Source: Hyphomicrobiales bacterium (GTDB lineage: Bacteria; Pseudomonadota; Alphaproteobacteria; Rhizobiales; Aestuariivirgaceae). Taken from it: a stretch of 50,882 nucleotides of DNA. Positions 1-8,014 of this stretch are shown in pieces (positions within the stretch are counted from its first letter, which is position 1; each line of letters begins with the position of its first letter). A program made the translations under genes and the position numbers. The notes beneath the pieces are model-generated. The model worked only from the letters and a program-made list of their open reading frames with translations, made no database searches and was not told the origin of the DNA. The DNA lies in the NCBI GenBank assembly GCA_025363755.1, contig JANYLQ010000058.1, positions 1-50,882 of the forward strand. Direction: 5' to 3'.

Positions 1-594
1 TTGGCGGCGGTTATGTTTGCTCTTTCACCAATTGCAACTGCATTGATTTCAATTTTTCTACGAGTACGTCCGCCAAATTTTTGGGGAATGTTTGGAATTA
101 TGTTAGGGTTGATCGGAGCGTTGACAATTACAGTGGGCAGAAACAAAAATTTAGATACCAACGGATCGCTCTGGATCATTGTGGCGTTACTTATCCCTAT
201 TTTTCTGGGCATCGGCAATGTCTACCGCACCTTAGCTTGGCCAAAGGGTGCCGCGCCCGATGTGTTGGCAGCATACACAAATTTGGCGGCCGTGCCCTCC
301 TTAGTTACAATTTTTGTTTTTACGGGGTTTGACTTAGCGCCACTTGCTTCATTGGGCGTACTCATCGTGTTGCAGATAGTGGTTTCAACAATTATGTTTT
401 TGATGTTCTTTCGGCTTCAACAGATCGGCGGCCCGACTTACCTCAGCCAAATTGGTTATGTCGCAGCCGCCGTTGGATTGTTTATTGGTGCAACGTTCAT
501 GGGAGAAATCTATCTCCCTTTGGTTTGGATTGGAGCAGGGGTTGTGGCTCTTGGTATTACTGTGTCAACGTGGAGCGAATTAAAGAAAAAATAA
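1..594 (+). CDS. EamA/DMT-family membrane transporter, 5' truncated
   Basis: Drug/metabolite transporter (EamA) half. The reading frame is open from base 1, so the true start lies outside the window; the TTG at base 1 is probably internal. About 197 residues remain, holding roughly six hydrophobic segments separated by short polar loops and ending in a basic tail (SELKKK). Full EamA proteins have ten helices and about 290-300 residues, so about one third is missing at the N-terminus. The ordering of helices and the G-rich motif near residue 30 (GIMLGLIGALTITVG) fit the end of the first EamA repeat followed by the second. The substrate cannot be told from sequence. Downstream lies IS debris, so no operon context is visible. 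Confidence 0.75.
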   Translation: MAAVMFALSPIATALISIFLRVRPPNFWGMFGIMLGLIGALTITVGRNKNLDTNGSLWIIVALLIPIFLGIGNVYRTLAWPKGAAPDVLAAYTNLAAVPSLVTIFVFTGFDLAPLASLGVLIVLQIVVSTIMFLMFFRLQQIGGPTYLSQIGYVAAAVGLFIGATFMGEIYLPLVWIGAGVVALGITVSTWSELKKK

Positions 595-929
595 GGCACA
601 TTCTGCAATGAGCATTGATCTTGCATTAGCCTGCCATAGCGGCAGTTGCACGGGCATACAGTATACAAGTATTTGCCTATGAAACGAGTTGAGCAACAGT
701 ATCGTCCGCCCGGCTCGGCGGATTTGAACAAAATTACTCTGGCAATATCGCGAGGTTTCTAGATGTATAGCTATCTGTTATTTTTTTCAGGCTGTTAATT
801 TTCACTAAGAACTGACCCGTGTAATTTGTTTATGTCGCACTCCGTAATCCCGATTACATTCGGACAATGAACGCGCTTGCTCGTCCTTGGACTTGCCACG
901 GTTTGATTCCGCGTCCTTGATGAGAAATA
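595..929. other. Non-coding stretch with no recognised gene
   Basis: No convincing gene here. A short minus-strand frame ending near 804 encodes a charged peptide (it includes RGKSKDEQARSLSE) that I could not assign. It may be another gene scrap, since the stretch sits beside a truncated insertion sequence. No terminator, tRNA or array was seen. Confidence 0.5.
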
Positions 930-1292
930 TTAGCCATTAAGGAGAACGGTTATGGCAAAAGTACACAACGATACGCCGTGTCCGTCACGGTGAACCTTGA
1001 CGATTGTGGCATCAACCATGGCATACTCCATATCGGGATCATCAGATACCGCTTCGAAAATACGCTGGAAAACATCACCTTTGACCCAATCGCTGTAGCG
1101 TTTGAACACGGTATTCCACTTGCCAAATTGCGCTGGAAGATTGCGCCACGGGCTGCCGGTTCGCGCAATCCAAAGTACGGCTTCGAGAAATTGACGATGG
1201 TTGTTGCAATACCGCCCTGGATCACTGGGCTTGCCTAAACAGTACGGTTCCATCATCGCCCATTGGGCATTTGTAAGCACACGTCTATCCAT
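930..1292 (-). pseudogene. IS5-family transposase, N-terminal half only
   Basis: The first ~107 residues match the DUF4096/IS5 transposase N-terminal region well. They contain [11 protein letters not shown] near residue 6, the [13 protein letters not shown] motif at about 42-54, [13 protein letters not shown] and finally [15 protein letters not shown], which carries the first catalytic Asp of the DDE triad. In intact relatives this is followed by AKGGTQ and the second half with the other acidic residues. Here the homology ends abruptly and about 15 unrelated residues lead to a stop. The second Asp and the Glu are absent, so the enzyme is dead. Confidence 0.85.
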
Positions 1293-1359
1293 GGCAAACT
1301 TCCTTCGGAGCTTGAATCACGTCTCAACTGATTTGGGAGTCCTGAATCTCCACAGACCC
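930..1359 (-). mobile_element. Truncated IS5-family (IS427-group) insertion sequence
   Basis: Remnant of an IS5-family element. One end is intact: read on the minus strand, the sequence inward from 1359 begins GGGTCTGTGGAGATTCAGGA, the usual terminal-repeat style of the IS427 group, and is followed about 60 bp later by the transposase start. The other end is lost, because the transposase frame breaks off near 970 and no matching inverted repeat is visible downstream. The element is therefore not mobile by itself. Confidence 0.8.
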
Positions 1360-1464
1360 TAGTGCAGTTTTGGCCCGTCACTTGGCAAAATTTGTCTCCG
1401 CCGTTGACAAAATATTACAAGGAATTCTTAGGTTAAAGATCCAAAATCGCCAATAATATCTGGT

Positions 1465-1665
1465 TCAGAAATTTTTTGGTGAGTTCGTCCAATTGATTCG
1501 ACAAAAGCGGTCTTTTTTCAGACCCGCGTAAAAGCAAAACAACTTTGCAGTTTCTTCAAGTTCTTCAGTTGCAAAAAGCGCTGTTGAAAGGCTGGTTCCA
1601 GAGATTACTGGGCCATGATTTGCAAGCAATACAGCATCATGGTCGGTCGGGTGGATGATAAGGTA
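1465..1665 (-). pseudogene. Class II aldolase/adducin family, C-terminal remnant
   Basis: A minus-strand frame of 66 codons with a clear class II aldolase tail. It includes HDAVLLANHGPVISG, with the conserved NHG segment around the metal site, followed by ATEELEETAKLFCFYAG, the usual C-terminal helix that lines the subunit interface. It ends at a TGA at 1465-1467. The frame is closed by a stop immediately upstream, where IS66 sequence begins. Only about a quarter to a third of a normal 210-260 residue protein remains. In the family these enzymes cleave sugar phosphates or tetronate derivatives; this copy cannot function. The remnant suggests a former sugar-acid pathway gene destroyed by IS activity. 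Confidence 0.7.
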
Positions 1666-1699
1666 CTAAAGGACAGAGCCAACTTATAACAGTTGCATA

Positions 1700-1843
1700 G
1701 TTGGGGCTGATCTCTCCGCGTTTGCCTTTAAACACAAGCACATGCCGGCCATGCAGATCATGCTTCAACATTTCCTGCACCAACAGCGCAAATTCGCCAC
1801 CGCCTTAACGCATATCCGTCTGGCCCGTCGGAACCGAAATCAT
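1700..1843 (-). pseudogene. IS66-family TnpB (Orf2) remnant
   Basis: The minus-strand frame from the ATG at 1841-1843 reads MISVPTGQTDMR, then an in-frame TAA (1805-1807), then continues in the same frame with FALLVQEMLKHDLHGRHVLVFKGKRGE. This is the signature of IS66 Orf2, normally TDMRKGFDGLALLVQE... and VFRGRRGDL. About seven codons after PTG are missing, the Lys codon after TDMR has become a stop, and homology ends near 1715. It directly abuts the aldolase remnant. The boundaries are approximate. Confidence 0.65.
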
Positions 1844-2045
1844 CGGGCTTCAAGCGCTGCATTCACTCGCCGCTAAGCTCCCGATACCACTGTGCCACTT
1901 ACCCGAAGCTTGGTGCCTGTCATAGATCACTTGTTGTTCAGGCAAGAGTTTGGTCTCATCAAGTATAGGTAAAGGTTTCACCTGCAGATCTTGCTTGGTC
2001 CCGCAAGTTTAGCCTAGAATTTAATTTCTGTACCATTGATAATAG
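1844..2045. other. Degenerate intergenic sequence upstream of the MmgE/PrpD gene
   Basis: No intact gene. The stretch may hold further decayed IS66 sequence, but no frame is convincing. The promoter of the following plus-strand gene must lie here. No clear ribosome binding site precedes the ATG at 2046. Confidence 0.4.
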
Positions 2046-3404
2046 ATGAAACAAAACATCCCTTCCAAAAAAGACCGTGACATTTTACATGAGCCAAGGT
2101 TACCAAAGGTTATGAGTTTATCCCGATCACTTACAATAGGCATTCAGAGCAAAAAGATTGAAGCCGCTGATCTGATGTGGGCGAGTTTCTTCGTGCTCGA
2201 TACTGTGGCTTGCGCTTTGGGGGCTTTGCGGACGCCCCCTGCCCGCACGTTGGGCGCGGTCGCGCCACCGCAAAATACTGACGTTGCGCGACGAGCATTC
2301 TATTTTGGTGGCCTCGCTCACATTCTCGAAATGGATGATCTGCACCGGACATCCGTCACACATCCAGGCTGCGTCGTCATCCCTGCGGCTTGGACTTTGG
2401 CGGACTCTCTTGATCTTGGGGGACGGGCATTTTTGACCGCTGTGTTGCATGGCTATGAAGCATGCGCGCGCGTGGGGAACGCAGTTGGCAAAGAACATTA
2501 CAAGGTTTGGCATAATACCAGCACGTGCGGGCCATTTGGTTCGACGATGGCGGCTGCAACTTTATTGGATTTATCAGAAGACCAATGCGTCTGGGCGCTG
2601 GGCAATGCTGGCACGCAGTCCTCTGGCCTTTGGGAATTTATGGACTCTGGTGCCATGAGCAAACATCTACACACGGCCCGCGCAACGGAGTCTGGCGTTC
2701 TTGCAGCTCTACTGGCCAAAGAAGGTTTCACAGGGCCAGATAAAATTCTGGAAGGAGAAAAAGGATTTTTCAAGGCCCTCTGCCCTGACCCAAACCCAAG
2801 CGCAATTCTTGCATCGTTTGATGATCCGTGGGAATTGACACGAACATCAATCAAGCCTTGGCCCTGTTGCCGTCATACGCACCCTACGATTGATGCGGCC
2901 ATCAGTTTGCATCAAGACATTGGCAATCGCTCGATTTCTGAAATCTCGGTGCGAACCTATAAGGCAGCACTTGATGTCTGTGATCGCCCCGCCCCCAATG
3001 ATCCTTATAGCGCCAAGTTTTCATTGCAGCATTGTGTAGCTGTAGCGTTGGCCGATGGTCGCGTGACGCAGTCGAGTTTCAATGAGAACAGCCGAGCGCG
3101 CATAGCCGAGATAAGTCAGAAAGTGACGGTGAGTTTGTCGCCCGATGTCGAAGCGCGTTATCCAAAGGCGTGGGGCACTGATATCGAAGTTCGGCTTTCC
3201 GATAAGCAAGTGCTTCAAGCAGCGCGCGAGCATTGCAAGGGCGATCCGGAAAATCCGGTCACATCTGACGAGATGAGTGCCAAAGCATTGGAACTTTTTA
3301 TTGGTGGCGGTATGAAGCCAGATAAAGCTGAGCAATTGATTGCCGTGATCGCTGATCTTATCAATGATCGACCAGTGCGCGATCTCAATCTCTTCAAATC
3401 TTAG
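2046..3404 (+). CDS. MmgE/PrpD family protein
   Basis: Member of the 2-methylcitrate dehydratase (PrpD)/MmgE fold family, about 452 residues as expected. The helical N-terminal region contains FFVLDTVACALGALRTP at about 48-64, followed by HILEMDDLHRTSVTHPGCVVIPAA at about 92-115, with the family's conserved D-D-x-H and HPG elements. The smaller C-terminal domain follows. These cytoplasmic enzymes dehydrate or isomerise tricarboxylates and other organic acids; the exact substrate cannot be read. No clear ribosome binding site is visible; a start at the internal ATG at 2112 is also possible. It converges with and overlaps the CitE-like gene by 11 bp. MmgE/PrpD genes accompany itaconate-type clusters in pseudomonads, which fits the CitE and LysR neighbours. 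Confidence 0.9.
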   Translation: MKQNIPSKKDRDILHEPRLPKVMSLSRSLTIGIQSKKIEAADLMWASFFVLDTVACALGALRTPPARTLGAVAPPQNTDVARRAFYFGGLAHILEMDDLHRTSVTHPGCVVIPAAWTLADSLDLGGRAFLTAVLHGYEACARVGNAVGKEHYKVWHNTSTCGPFGSTMAAATLLDLSEDQCVWALGNAGTQSSGLWEFMDSGAMSKHLHTARATESGVLAALLAKEGFTGPDKILEGEKGFFKALCPDPNPSAILASFDDPWELTRTSIKPWPCCRHTHPTIDAAISLHQDIGNRSISEISVRTYKAALDVCDRPAPNDPYSAKFSLQHCVAVALADGRVTQSSFNENSRARIAEISQKVTVSLSPDVEARYPKAWGTDIEVRLSDKQVLQAAREHCKGDPENPVTSDEMSAKALELFIGGGMKPDKAEQLIAVIADLINDRPVRDLNLFKS

Positions 3405-4197
3405 CGGCGCGAGCCAAAATCGCTTGTGCACGCAAGCGCACGGGCGCATCCACCATCATGCCATCCACCACTGCGACACCAGCGTGGCTCCCAGCCAAGA
3501 TACGCTCTGCCCAGGTTATTTCCGTCGCTGAAGGGGCAAAGGCCAATTTGACCGACGCAATTTGAGTTAGATGGATGCACAATTTTCCGGAAAAGCCCAA
3601 AGCCGCTGCATAAGCCGCATCGTTCTTCACTACAGCGTCGTCTCCAATTTGCGCCGTGACGCCATCAATGGGTGGCGCAATTCCTGCCAAACGTGAAGCC
3701 AAAACCAATTCGCTTCGCGCTGCAAGCAACGCGTCACGCTCATGGGCACAGCCGAGATCTACGCAATAATCAAGTGAGCCAAAGACCAGGCGCAATGGGC
3801 CACTTGCCGCAATAGCGCGGGCATTGGCCAAACCCTTGGCTGTTTCGATAATCGCTAAAATTTCAGCATTTGGATTGATATTTCGAACCGCGTTGACATC
3901 ATCAACGCTTTCCACTTTTGGAAGTAGGACGCCCTGCTGACCAAGCTTTGTAACAGCACCAACATCGTCCTTGAACCAAGGCGTTGCCACAGCATTCACA
4001 CGAAATAGAATTACGCCTCCAGGTAGACTTGCTTTTGTCAGTTGATCGCGTGCTACGACCTTCTCGCCAGCAGCAACCGCATCCTCAAAGTCAATAATTA
4101 TAGCGTCAGCACCAGATTCTGCAGCCCTTTCAAAACGGTCAAGTCTTGTGGCTGGAACAAAGAGCGGGGCAACGCAAGTTTTGAATGTGTTATTCAT
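3394..4197 (-). CDS. HpcH/HpaI aldolase / CitE-like citrate lyase beta family
   Basis: CoA-ester lyase of the CitE type, about 267 residues. The N-terminus has APLFVPATRLDRFERA and then ADAIIIDFEDAV (about 31-42), which holds the acidic metal-site residues. GSLDYCVDLG lies near residue 140, the family's active-site Asp region. Such enzymes cleave citramalyl-CoA, malyl-CoA or citryl-CoA in the cytoplasm. It lies 12 bp downstream of the LysR gene on the same strand, so the two are probably co-transcribed. With the CoA-transferase and hydratase at 22.5-24.4 kb it could act as a citramalyl-CoA lyase in itaconate breakdown. This is inference; malyl-CoA or a related ester is equally possible from sequence alone. 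Confidence 0.88.
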   Translation of the reverse strand: MNNTFKTCVAPLFVPATRLDRFERAAESGADAIIIDFEDAVAAGEKVVARDQLTKASLPGGVILFRVNAVATPWFKDDVGAVTKLGQQGVLLPKVESVDDVNAVRNINPNAEILAIIETAKGLANARAIAASGPLRLVFGSLDYCVDLGCAHERDALLAARSELVLASRLAGIAPPIDGVTAQIGDDAVVKNDAAYAAALGFSGKLCIHLTQIASVKLAFAPSATEITWAERILAGSHAGVAVVDGMMVDAPVRLRAQAILARAAKI

Positions 4198-4209
4198 CAG
4201 GCCCTTTTC

Positions 4210-5085
4210 CTAACTTAAGTTCATTAACTTCAAAACATGCTGCACTAAAGTCTGCTTTTCGCCCTTGCGCCACGCCAAAACAATCGGCACTTTTCGTGGT
4301 ACCGATAGACGCCGAAACACCAGTCCGTTGCCGTCATAAACGCGTGGCAAGCCTGCGTAAAACGATATGCCAAGTTCCTTTGCAACCAATCCCATCAAAG
4401 CCGCCGCACTAGACGCCTCATAGATGATTTGAGGCACAGCACCACCAGTTGCGTAGAGATCGAAAATGATTTGGCGAAATGCCGACCAGTCCAATTCATT
4501 GCCCAAAAGCACTCTTTCTGTCAGCACGTCAGAAATCGCCAATTTGCGTTTATTGGCTAAACGATGCGCAGTCGGCAACACTGCATAAATTGGCTCTTCA
4601 ACCAGAATACGTGTTTCCACATGCGGGCTGTTCATCTGGCCAATCATAATGCCAAGATCAATGTTGCCCTCAATAAGAGCCATGCGCTGCTGCATTGTTG
4701 ACATGTAGGTGAGTGAAACGCCGATATCAGATTTGTGTTTGGAAAGTGCCGCCAACATGTCTGGTAATACCGTATGAATGGCAAAATCCATATATCCCAA
4801 TATCAAATTTCCTGCTGTGCCATTTGCCGATTGCTGCGTAACCTTCACAGCTTGTTCCAAGTTTTGAAGCAACATGCGGGCTTCTCGTAACAAGGTTTTT
4901 CCGGCTTCAGTCAATTCTACATGACGTGTAGTTCTCCACAAAAGTTGAACCTGCATGTCTAATTCTAGGTTTTGAATGAGTCTGCTCAACGCCGGCTGCA
5001 CTGTCGCCAAACGCTCAGCCGCCCTATGGAAGTTAAGCTCCTCTGCCACGGCAATAAAAGCTTTGAGTTGACGAATATCAGTCAT
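4210..5085 (-). CDS. LysR-family transcriptional regulator
   Basis: A typical 291-residue LTTR. The N-terminal winged helix begins MTDIRQLKAFIAVAEELNFH, with RAAERLATVQPALSRLIQNLE as the recognition region, followed by a linker helix and a type 2 periplasmic-binding-like effector domain from about residue 90. It is the first gene of a minus-strand pair with the CitE-like gene and is divergent from the isochorismatase-HyuA-HyuB operon. A near-perfect palindrome lies 6 bp upstream of the start codon and probably serves autoregulation and control of one or both transcripts. The effector is unknown; candidates are itaconate/citramalate or an N-methylhydantoin derivative. Confidence 0.93.
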   Translation of the reverse strand: MTDIRQLKAFIAVAEELNFHRAAERLATVQPALSRLIQNLELDMQVQLLWRTTRHVELTEAGKTLLREARMLLQNLEQAVKVTQQSANGTAGNLILGYMDFAIHTVLPDMLAALSKHKSDIGVSLTYMSTMQQRMALIEGNIDLGIMIGQMNSPHVETRILVEEPIYAVLPTAHRLANKRKLAISDVLTERVLLGNELDWSAFRQIIFDLYATGGAVPQIIYEASSAAALMGLVAKELGISFYAGLPRVYDGNGLVFRRLSVPRKVPIVLAWRKGEKQTLVQHVLKLMNLS

Positions 5086-5090
5086 TTAGA

Positions 5091-5111
5091 TTGATACTAT
5101 AATACTATCAA
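5091..5111. promoter_or_regulatory. Candidate LysR operator, 21-bp palindrome
   Basis: TTGATACTAT-A-ATACTATCAA: the two 10-base arms pair at nine of ten positions around a central A. It lies between the LysR start codon (5085) and the divergent isochorismatase gene. The size and T...A outer spacing suit an LTTR dimer. Its closeness to the regulator gene suggests negative autoregulation. Confidence 0.6.
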
Positions 5112-5187
5112 TTGATAAAAACAAAGCATTTCATTTTCATTTTTGGTCCCGCCATACTGTCGGCCAGCTAACCAAGGAGGAAGTGCG

Positions 5188-5877
5188 ATGCAAACCAGTG
5201 ATGAAGTCAAGAAAGCGCTCGAAGTCGTTTTTAAAGCTAATGCCGATTTCTATAAGACGCGGGGATTTCAGCGCCGCATCGGCTACGGGAAAAAACCAGC
5301 CCTGCTCATTATTGACCTTGCAAATGCGTGGACACGGCCTGGAAATGCTTTTACGTGCGATAACATGGACGAGATTATTGATACCAATCAGCAACTCCTA
5401 AAGGCTTTCCGCCGACGTGGCCTGCCAGTGGTTTACACCACAACCGCTTATGATGTGACCGATCGCAATGTTCCCGGCGACATGGGACTTTGGCACCATA
5501 AAATCCCAGTGGAAGTGCTAAGTGTGGGATCAGAAGCTGCGGCCATAGACAGCCGTATCGCGCCACAAAAAGGTGAACACGTGATCGTCAAAAAGCGGGC
5601 CAGCGCGTTTCACGGCACTTATCTTTCCGGCATGTTGAAAACGATGGGCGTTGACTCAGTCATTGTCACTGGCGTGACAGCTGCAGCCTGCGTCCGGAAC
5701 TCGATTGAAGACGCCATTGCCGATGGATTTAGGCCCATCGCGGTAAAGGAAGGGATTGGCGACCGCGTTGCTGGAGCCGTTGAATGGAACCTGTTTGATA
5801 TTGATGCAAAGTTTGGTGACGTTGAAACTCTAAAAAATGTTCTTGCCTATCTTGACTCCAACGATATCAACGTATGA
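5188..5877 (+). CDS. Isochorismatase-family amidohydrolase, N-carbamoylsarcosine amidase-like
   Basis: A cysteine hydrolase of 229 residues. The start at 5188 is chosen because GGAGG (5177-5181) precedes it. The catalytic triad is visible: Asp43 in LIIDLANAWTR, Lys135 in VIVKKRASAFHGT and Cys168 in GVTAAACVRNS. Both the spacing and the extended N-terminal helix resemble N-carbamoylsarcosine amidohydrolase, which releases ammonia and CO2 to give sarcosine. It lies 35 bp upstream of a HyuA/HyuB pair, the two subunits of ATP-dependent N-methylhydantoinase. That is the enzyme order of creatinine breakdown via N-methylhydantoin. Other carbamoyl amides, such as N-carbamoyl amino acids or a maleamate-like compound, cannot be excluded. 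Confidence 0.88.
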   Translation: MQTSDEVKKALEVVFKANADFYKTRGFQRRIGYGKKPALLIIDLANAWTRPGNAFTCDNMDEIIDTNQQLLKAFRRRGLPVVYTTTAYDVTDRNVPGDMGLWHHKIPVEVLSVGSEAAAIDSRIAPQKGEHVIVKKRASAFHGTYLSGMLKTMGVDSVIVTGVTAAACVRNSIEDAIADGFRPIAVKEGIGDRVAGAVEWNLFDIDAKFGDVETLKNVLAYLDSNDINV

Positions 5878-5912
5878 AGTGTTATTAATGCACTAGACTT
5901 ATGGAGGCCTTG

Positions 5913-8003
5913 ATGATCCGAGTTGGCGTTGACGTTGGTGGTACATTCACTGACATCGTACTGGAAAAGGCCTACAAAAGGGGGCAGCAATCTATATTCG
6001 TGCACAAAGTTTCATCAACCCCGACGGACCAATCTGTTGGAGTTGTGAAAGGCATCGTCGATATCTGTAAAATGGCGGGGGTTGCACCTAGCACTGTTGA
6101 TATGGTGTTCCATGGCACCACTGTCGCCACCAATATGGTGATCGAACGCAAAGGTGCGGAGGTGGGCATGATCACCACGCGTGGTTTCCGCGACATCCTC
6201 CATATGGCCCGACATAAACGCCCGCACAATTTTTCATTGCAATATGATGTGCCGTGGCAATCCAAACCCTTGGTCAAAAGGCGCAACCGAATTGTAGTGG
6301 ATGAGCGCCTGATGCCGCCTACAGGCGAGGTCGAAACACCGTTGAATGAGCAACAGGTGCGTGAAGCTGCAATGTTGTTCAAGAAGCGCGGCCTCAACTC
6401 CGTGATTGTCTGCTTTCTCTTCTCATTCCTGAATGATGCACATGAGCAAAAAGCCAAAGCCATTGTGCAAGAGATAATGCCCGATGCTTTCGTATCTTGC
6501 TCTTCTGAAGTGGTGAACGTCATTCGTGAATATGAGCGCTTCTCGACAGCGGCGATGAATGCCTATATCGGGCCGCGTACTTCGCTTTATCTGCGCCGCT
6601 TGAAAGACCGGCTGCAGGAAAATGGTGTCAATGCTGCGGTACGTATCATGCAATCCAATGGTGGCATTTCAACCATTGAAAATTCGTCCGTGCGGCCTGT
6701 GGGGCTCCTACTGTCTGGTCCTGCCGGAGGTGTGATCGGTGGGCGCTGGACTGGGGCTGCCTGCAAAACTAAGAATGTGATCACCATCGATATTGGCGGC
6801 ACATCAGCAGATATTTCTGTTATTCAAAATGGCGAATTACGGATTAAAAATCCGCGCGATACCGAAGTGGCCTCCCTGCCCGTTTTGGTGCCGATGATTG
6901 ATATCGATGCCATTGGTGCTGGTGGCGGGTCAATTGCTTATCTTGATCCAGGTGGTGCGTTCCGCGTTGGCCCGCGTTCGGCAGGCGCTGAACCTGGCCC
7001 CGCTTGCTATGGCAAGGGCGGAACGGAACCTGCCGTCACAGATGCGCAAGTTGTGCTTGGTCGACTTGACCCTGAACATTTTCTAGGCGGTGACTTGAAG
7101 ATTGATCTAGGCCTTGCGCACAAAGCCGTGGATCAGCATATTGCCAAGAAATTGGGCCTATCGGTGAAAGATGCGGCCCTTGGTATTTTGAAAGTCGTCA
7201 ACAACAATATGGCGCTGGCGATCAATGGCAATTCGGTGGCCAAGGGCATCGACCCGCGCAACTTCACATTGATGGGATTTGGTGGTGCGGGCCCACTTCA
7301 CGCGACAGCTTTGGCTGAAATGATTCACGCCAAGGATGTGATTGCTCCACTTCATCCCGGCATTACAGCGGCCATGGGCCTGCTTCTCACCGAGCTTCAG
7401 TATGAATTCACGCGTTCGGTTTTGATCGTGGCCGATCAAGCTAGCGACAAGGATTTCGTCGAAGCCAACAAGATTTTGAGTGACCTCAAAAAACTTGCCA
7501 GCTCCCAGCTTACCGCGGATTGCATTGCTGTATCCAAACAGGCATTCACGGCCATCGCTGAATGCCGCTATGTGGGCCAAGGCTTTGAGCTTCGTGCGAC
7601 AATGCCGAAGGAAGCGCTATCCAAAAAGAATATAGGCGCTGTGGTCAAAAGTTTTTATGCAACGCATAAACAAGTCTATGGCCATGCCTTTGACGATCAA
7701 TCTGTTGAAATCATCACCTTGCGTGTTGTAGGCAGTGCAAAGGTTGACACATTGAAATTACCGAACCTAAAAAAGGGCAATCGTAATAATCCGGCCTCTG
7801 CCAAGCTCTATGTGCGCGAGACCGTGTTTGATGATGGTAAATCGGTGAAGACGCCTCGTTATGATCGATCCAAACTGCTAGCAGGTGACAAAATTACTGG
7901 CCCTGCCCTCATCGTGCAGCACAATTCTACCACCTTGGTGCCGCCGAAATATAGAGCCACAGTTCTGGGCCATGGCGACATTCATTTGAGCCGCGGCAAG
8001 TGA
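5913..8003 (+). CDS. hyuA: Hydantoinase/oxoprolinase subunit A (HyuA-type ATP-dependent)
   Basis: A 696-residue ASKHA-fold subunit. It opens with the phosphate-binding VGVDVGGTFTDIVLE, then has FHGTTVATNM near residue 70, SNGGIST, and a second ATPase-like half with ITIDIGGTSADISV at about 290 and GAGGGSIAY at about 335. With HyuB it uses ATP to open hydantoins, N-methylhydantoin or 5-oxoproline. The start at 5913 is preferred over the ATG at 5901 because GGAGG at 5903-5907 sits five bases ahead of it. Its stop is 11 bases before the hyuB start, so the two are co-translated. It differs clearly from the second HyuA at 25.6-27.7 kb. Substrate is inferred from the upstream carbamoylsarcosine-amidase-like gene. 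Confidence 0.9.
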   Translation: MIRVGVDVGGTFTDIVLEKAYKRGQQSIFVHKVSSTPTDQSVGVVKGIVDICKMAGVAPSTVDMVFHGTTVATNMVIERKGAEVGMITTRGFRDILHMARHKRPHNFSLQYDVPWQSKPLVKRRNRIVVDERLMPPTGEVETPLNEQQVREAAMLFKKRGLNSVIVCFLFSFLNDAHEQKAKAIVQEIMPDAFVSCSSEVVNVIREYERFSTAAMNAYIGPRTSLYLRRLKDRLQENGVNAAVRIMQSNGGISTIENSSVRPVGLLLSGPAGGVIGGRWTGAACKTKNVITIDIGGTSADISVIQNGELRIKNPRDTEVASLPVLVPMIDIDAIGAGGGSIAYLDPGGAFRVGPRSAGAEPGPACYGKGGTEPAVTDAQVVLGRLDPEHFLGGDLKIDLGLAHKAVDQHIAKKLGLSVKDAALGILKVVNNNMALAINGNSVAKGIDPRNFTLMGFGGAGPLHATALAEMIHAKDVIAPLHPGITAAMGLLLTELQYEFTRSVLIVADQASDKDFVEANKILSDLKKLASSQLTADCIAVSKQAFTAIAECRYVGQGFELRATMPKEALSKKNIGAVVKSFYATHKQVYGHAFDDQSVEIITLRVVGSAKVDTLKLPNLKKGNRNNPASAKLYVRETVFDDGKSVKTPRYDRSKLLAGDKITGPALIVQHNSTTLVPPKYRATVLGHGDIHLSRGK

Positions 8004-8014
8004 GGGAGATGATC

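Noticed and set aside
5143-5187. An upstream extension of the isochorismatase-family gene to a start at 5143
   Set aside because: A canonical GGAGG lies seven bases ahead of the ATG at 5188 and the extension crosses this site, so 5188 is the better start.
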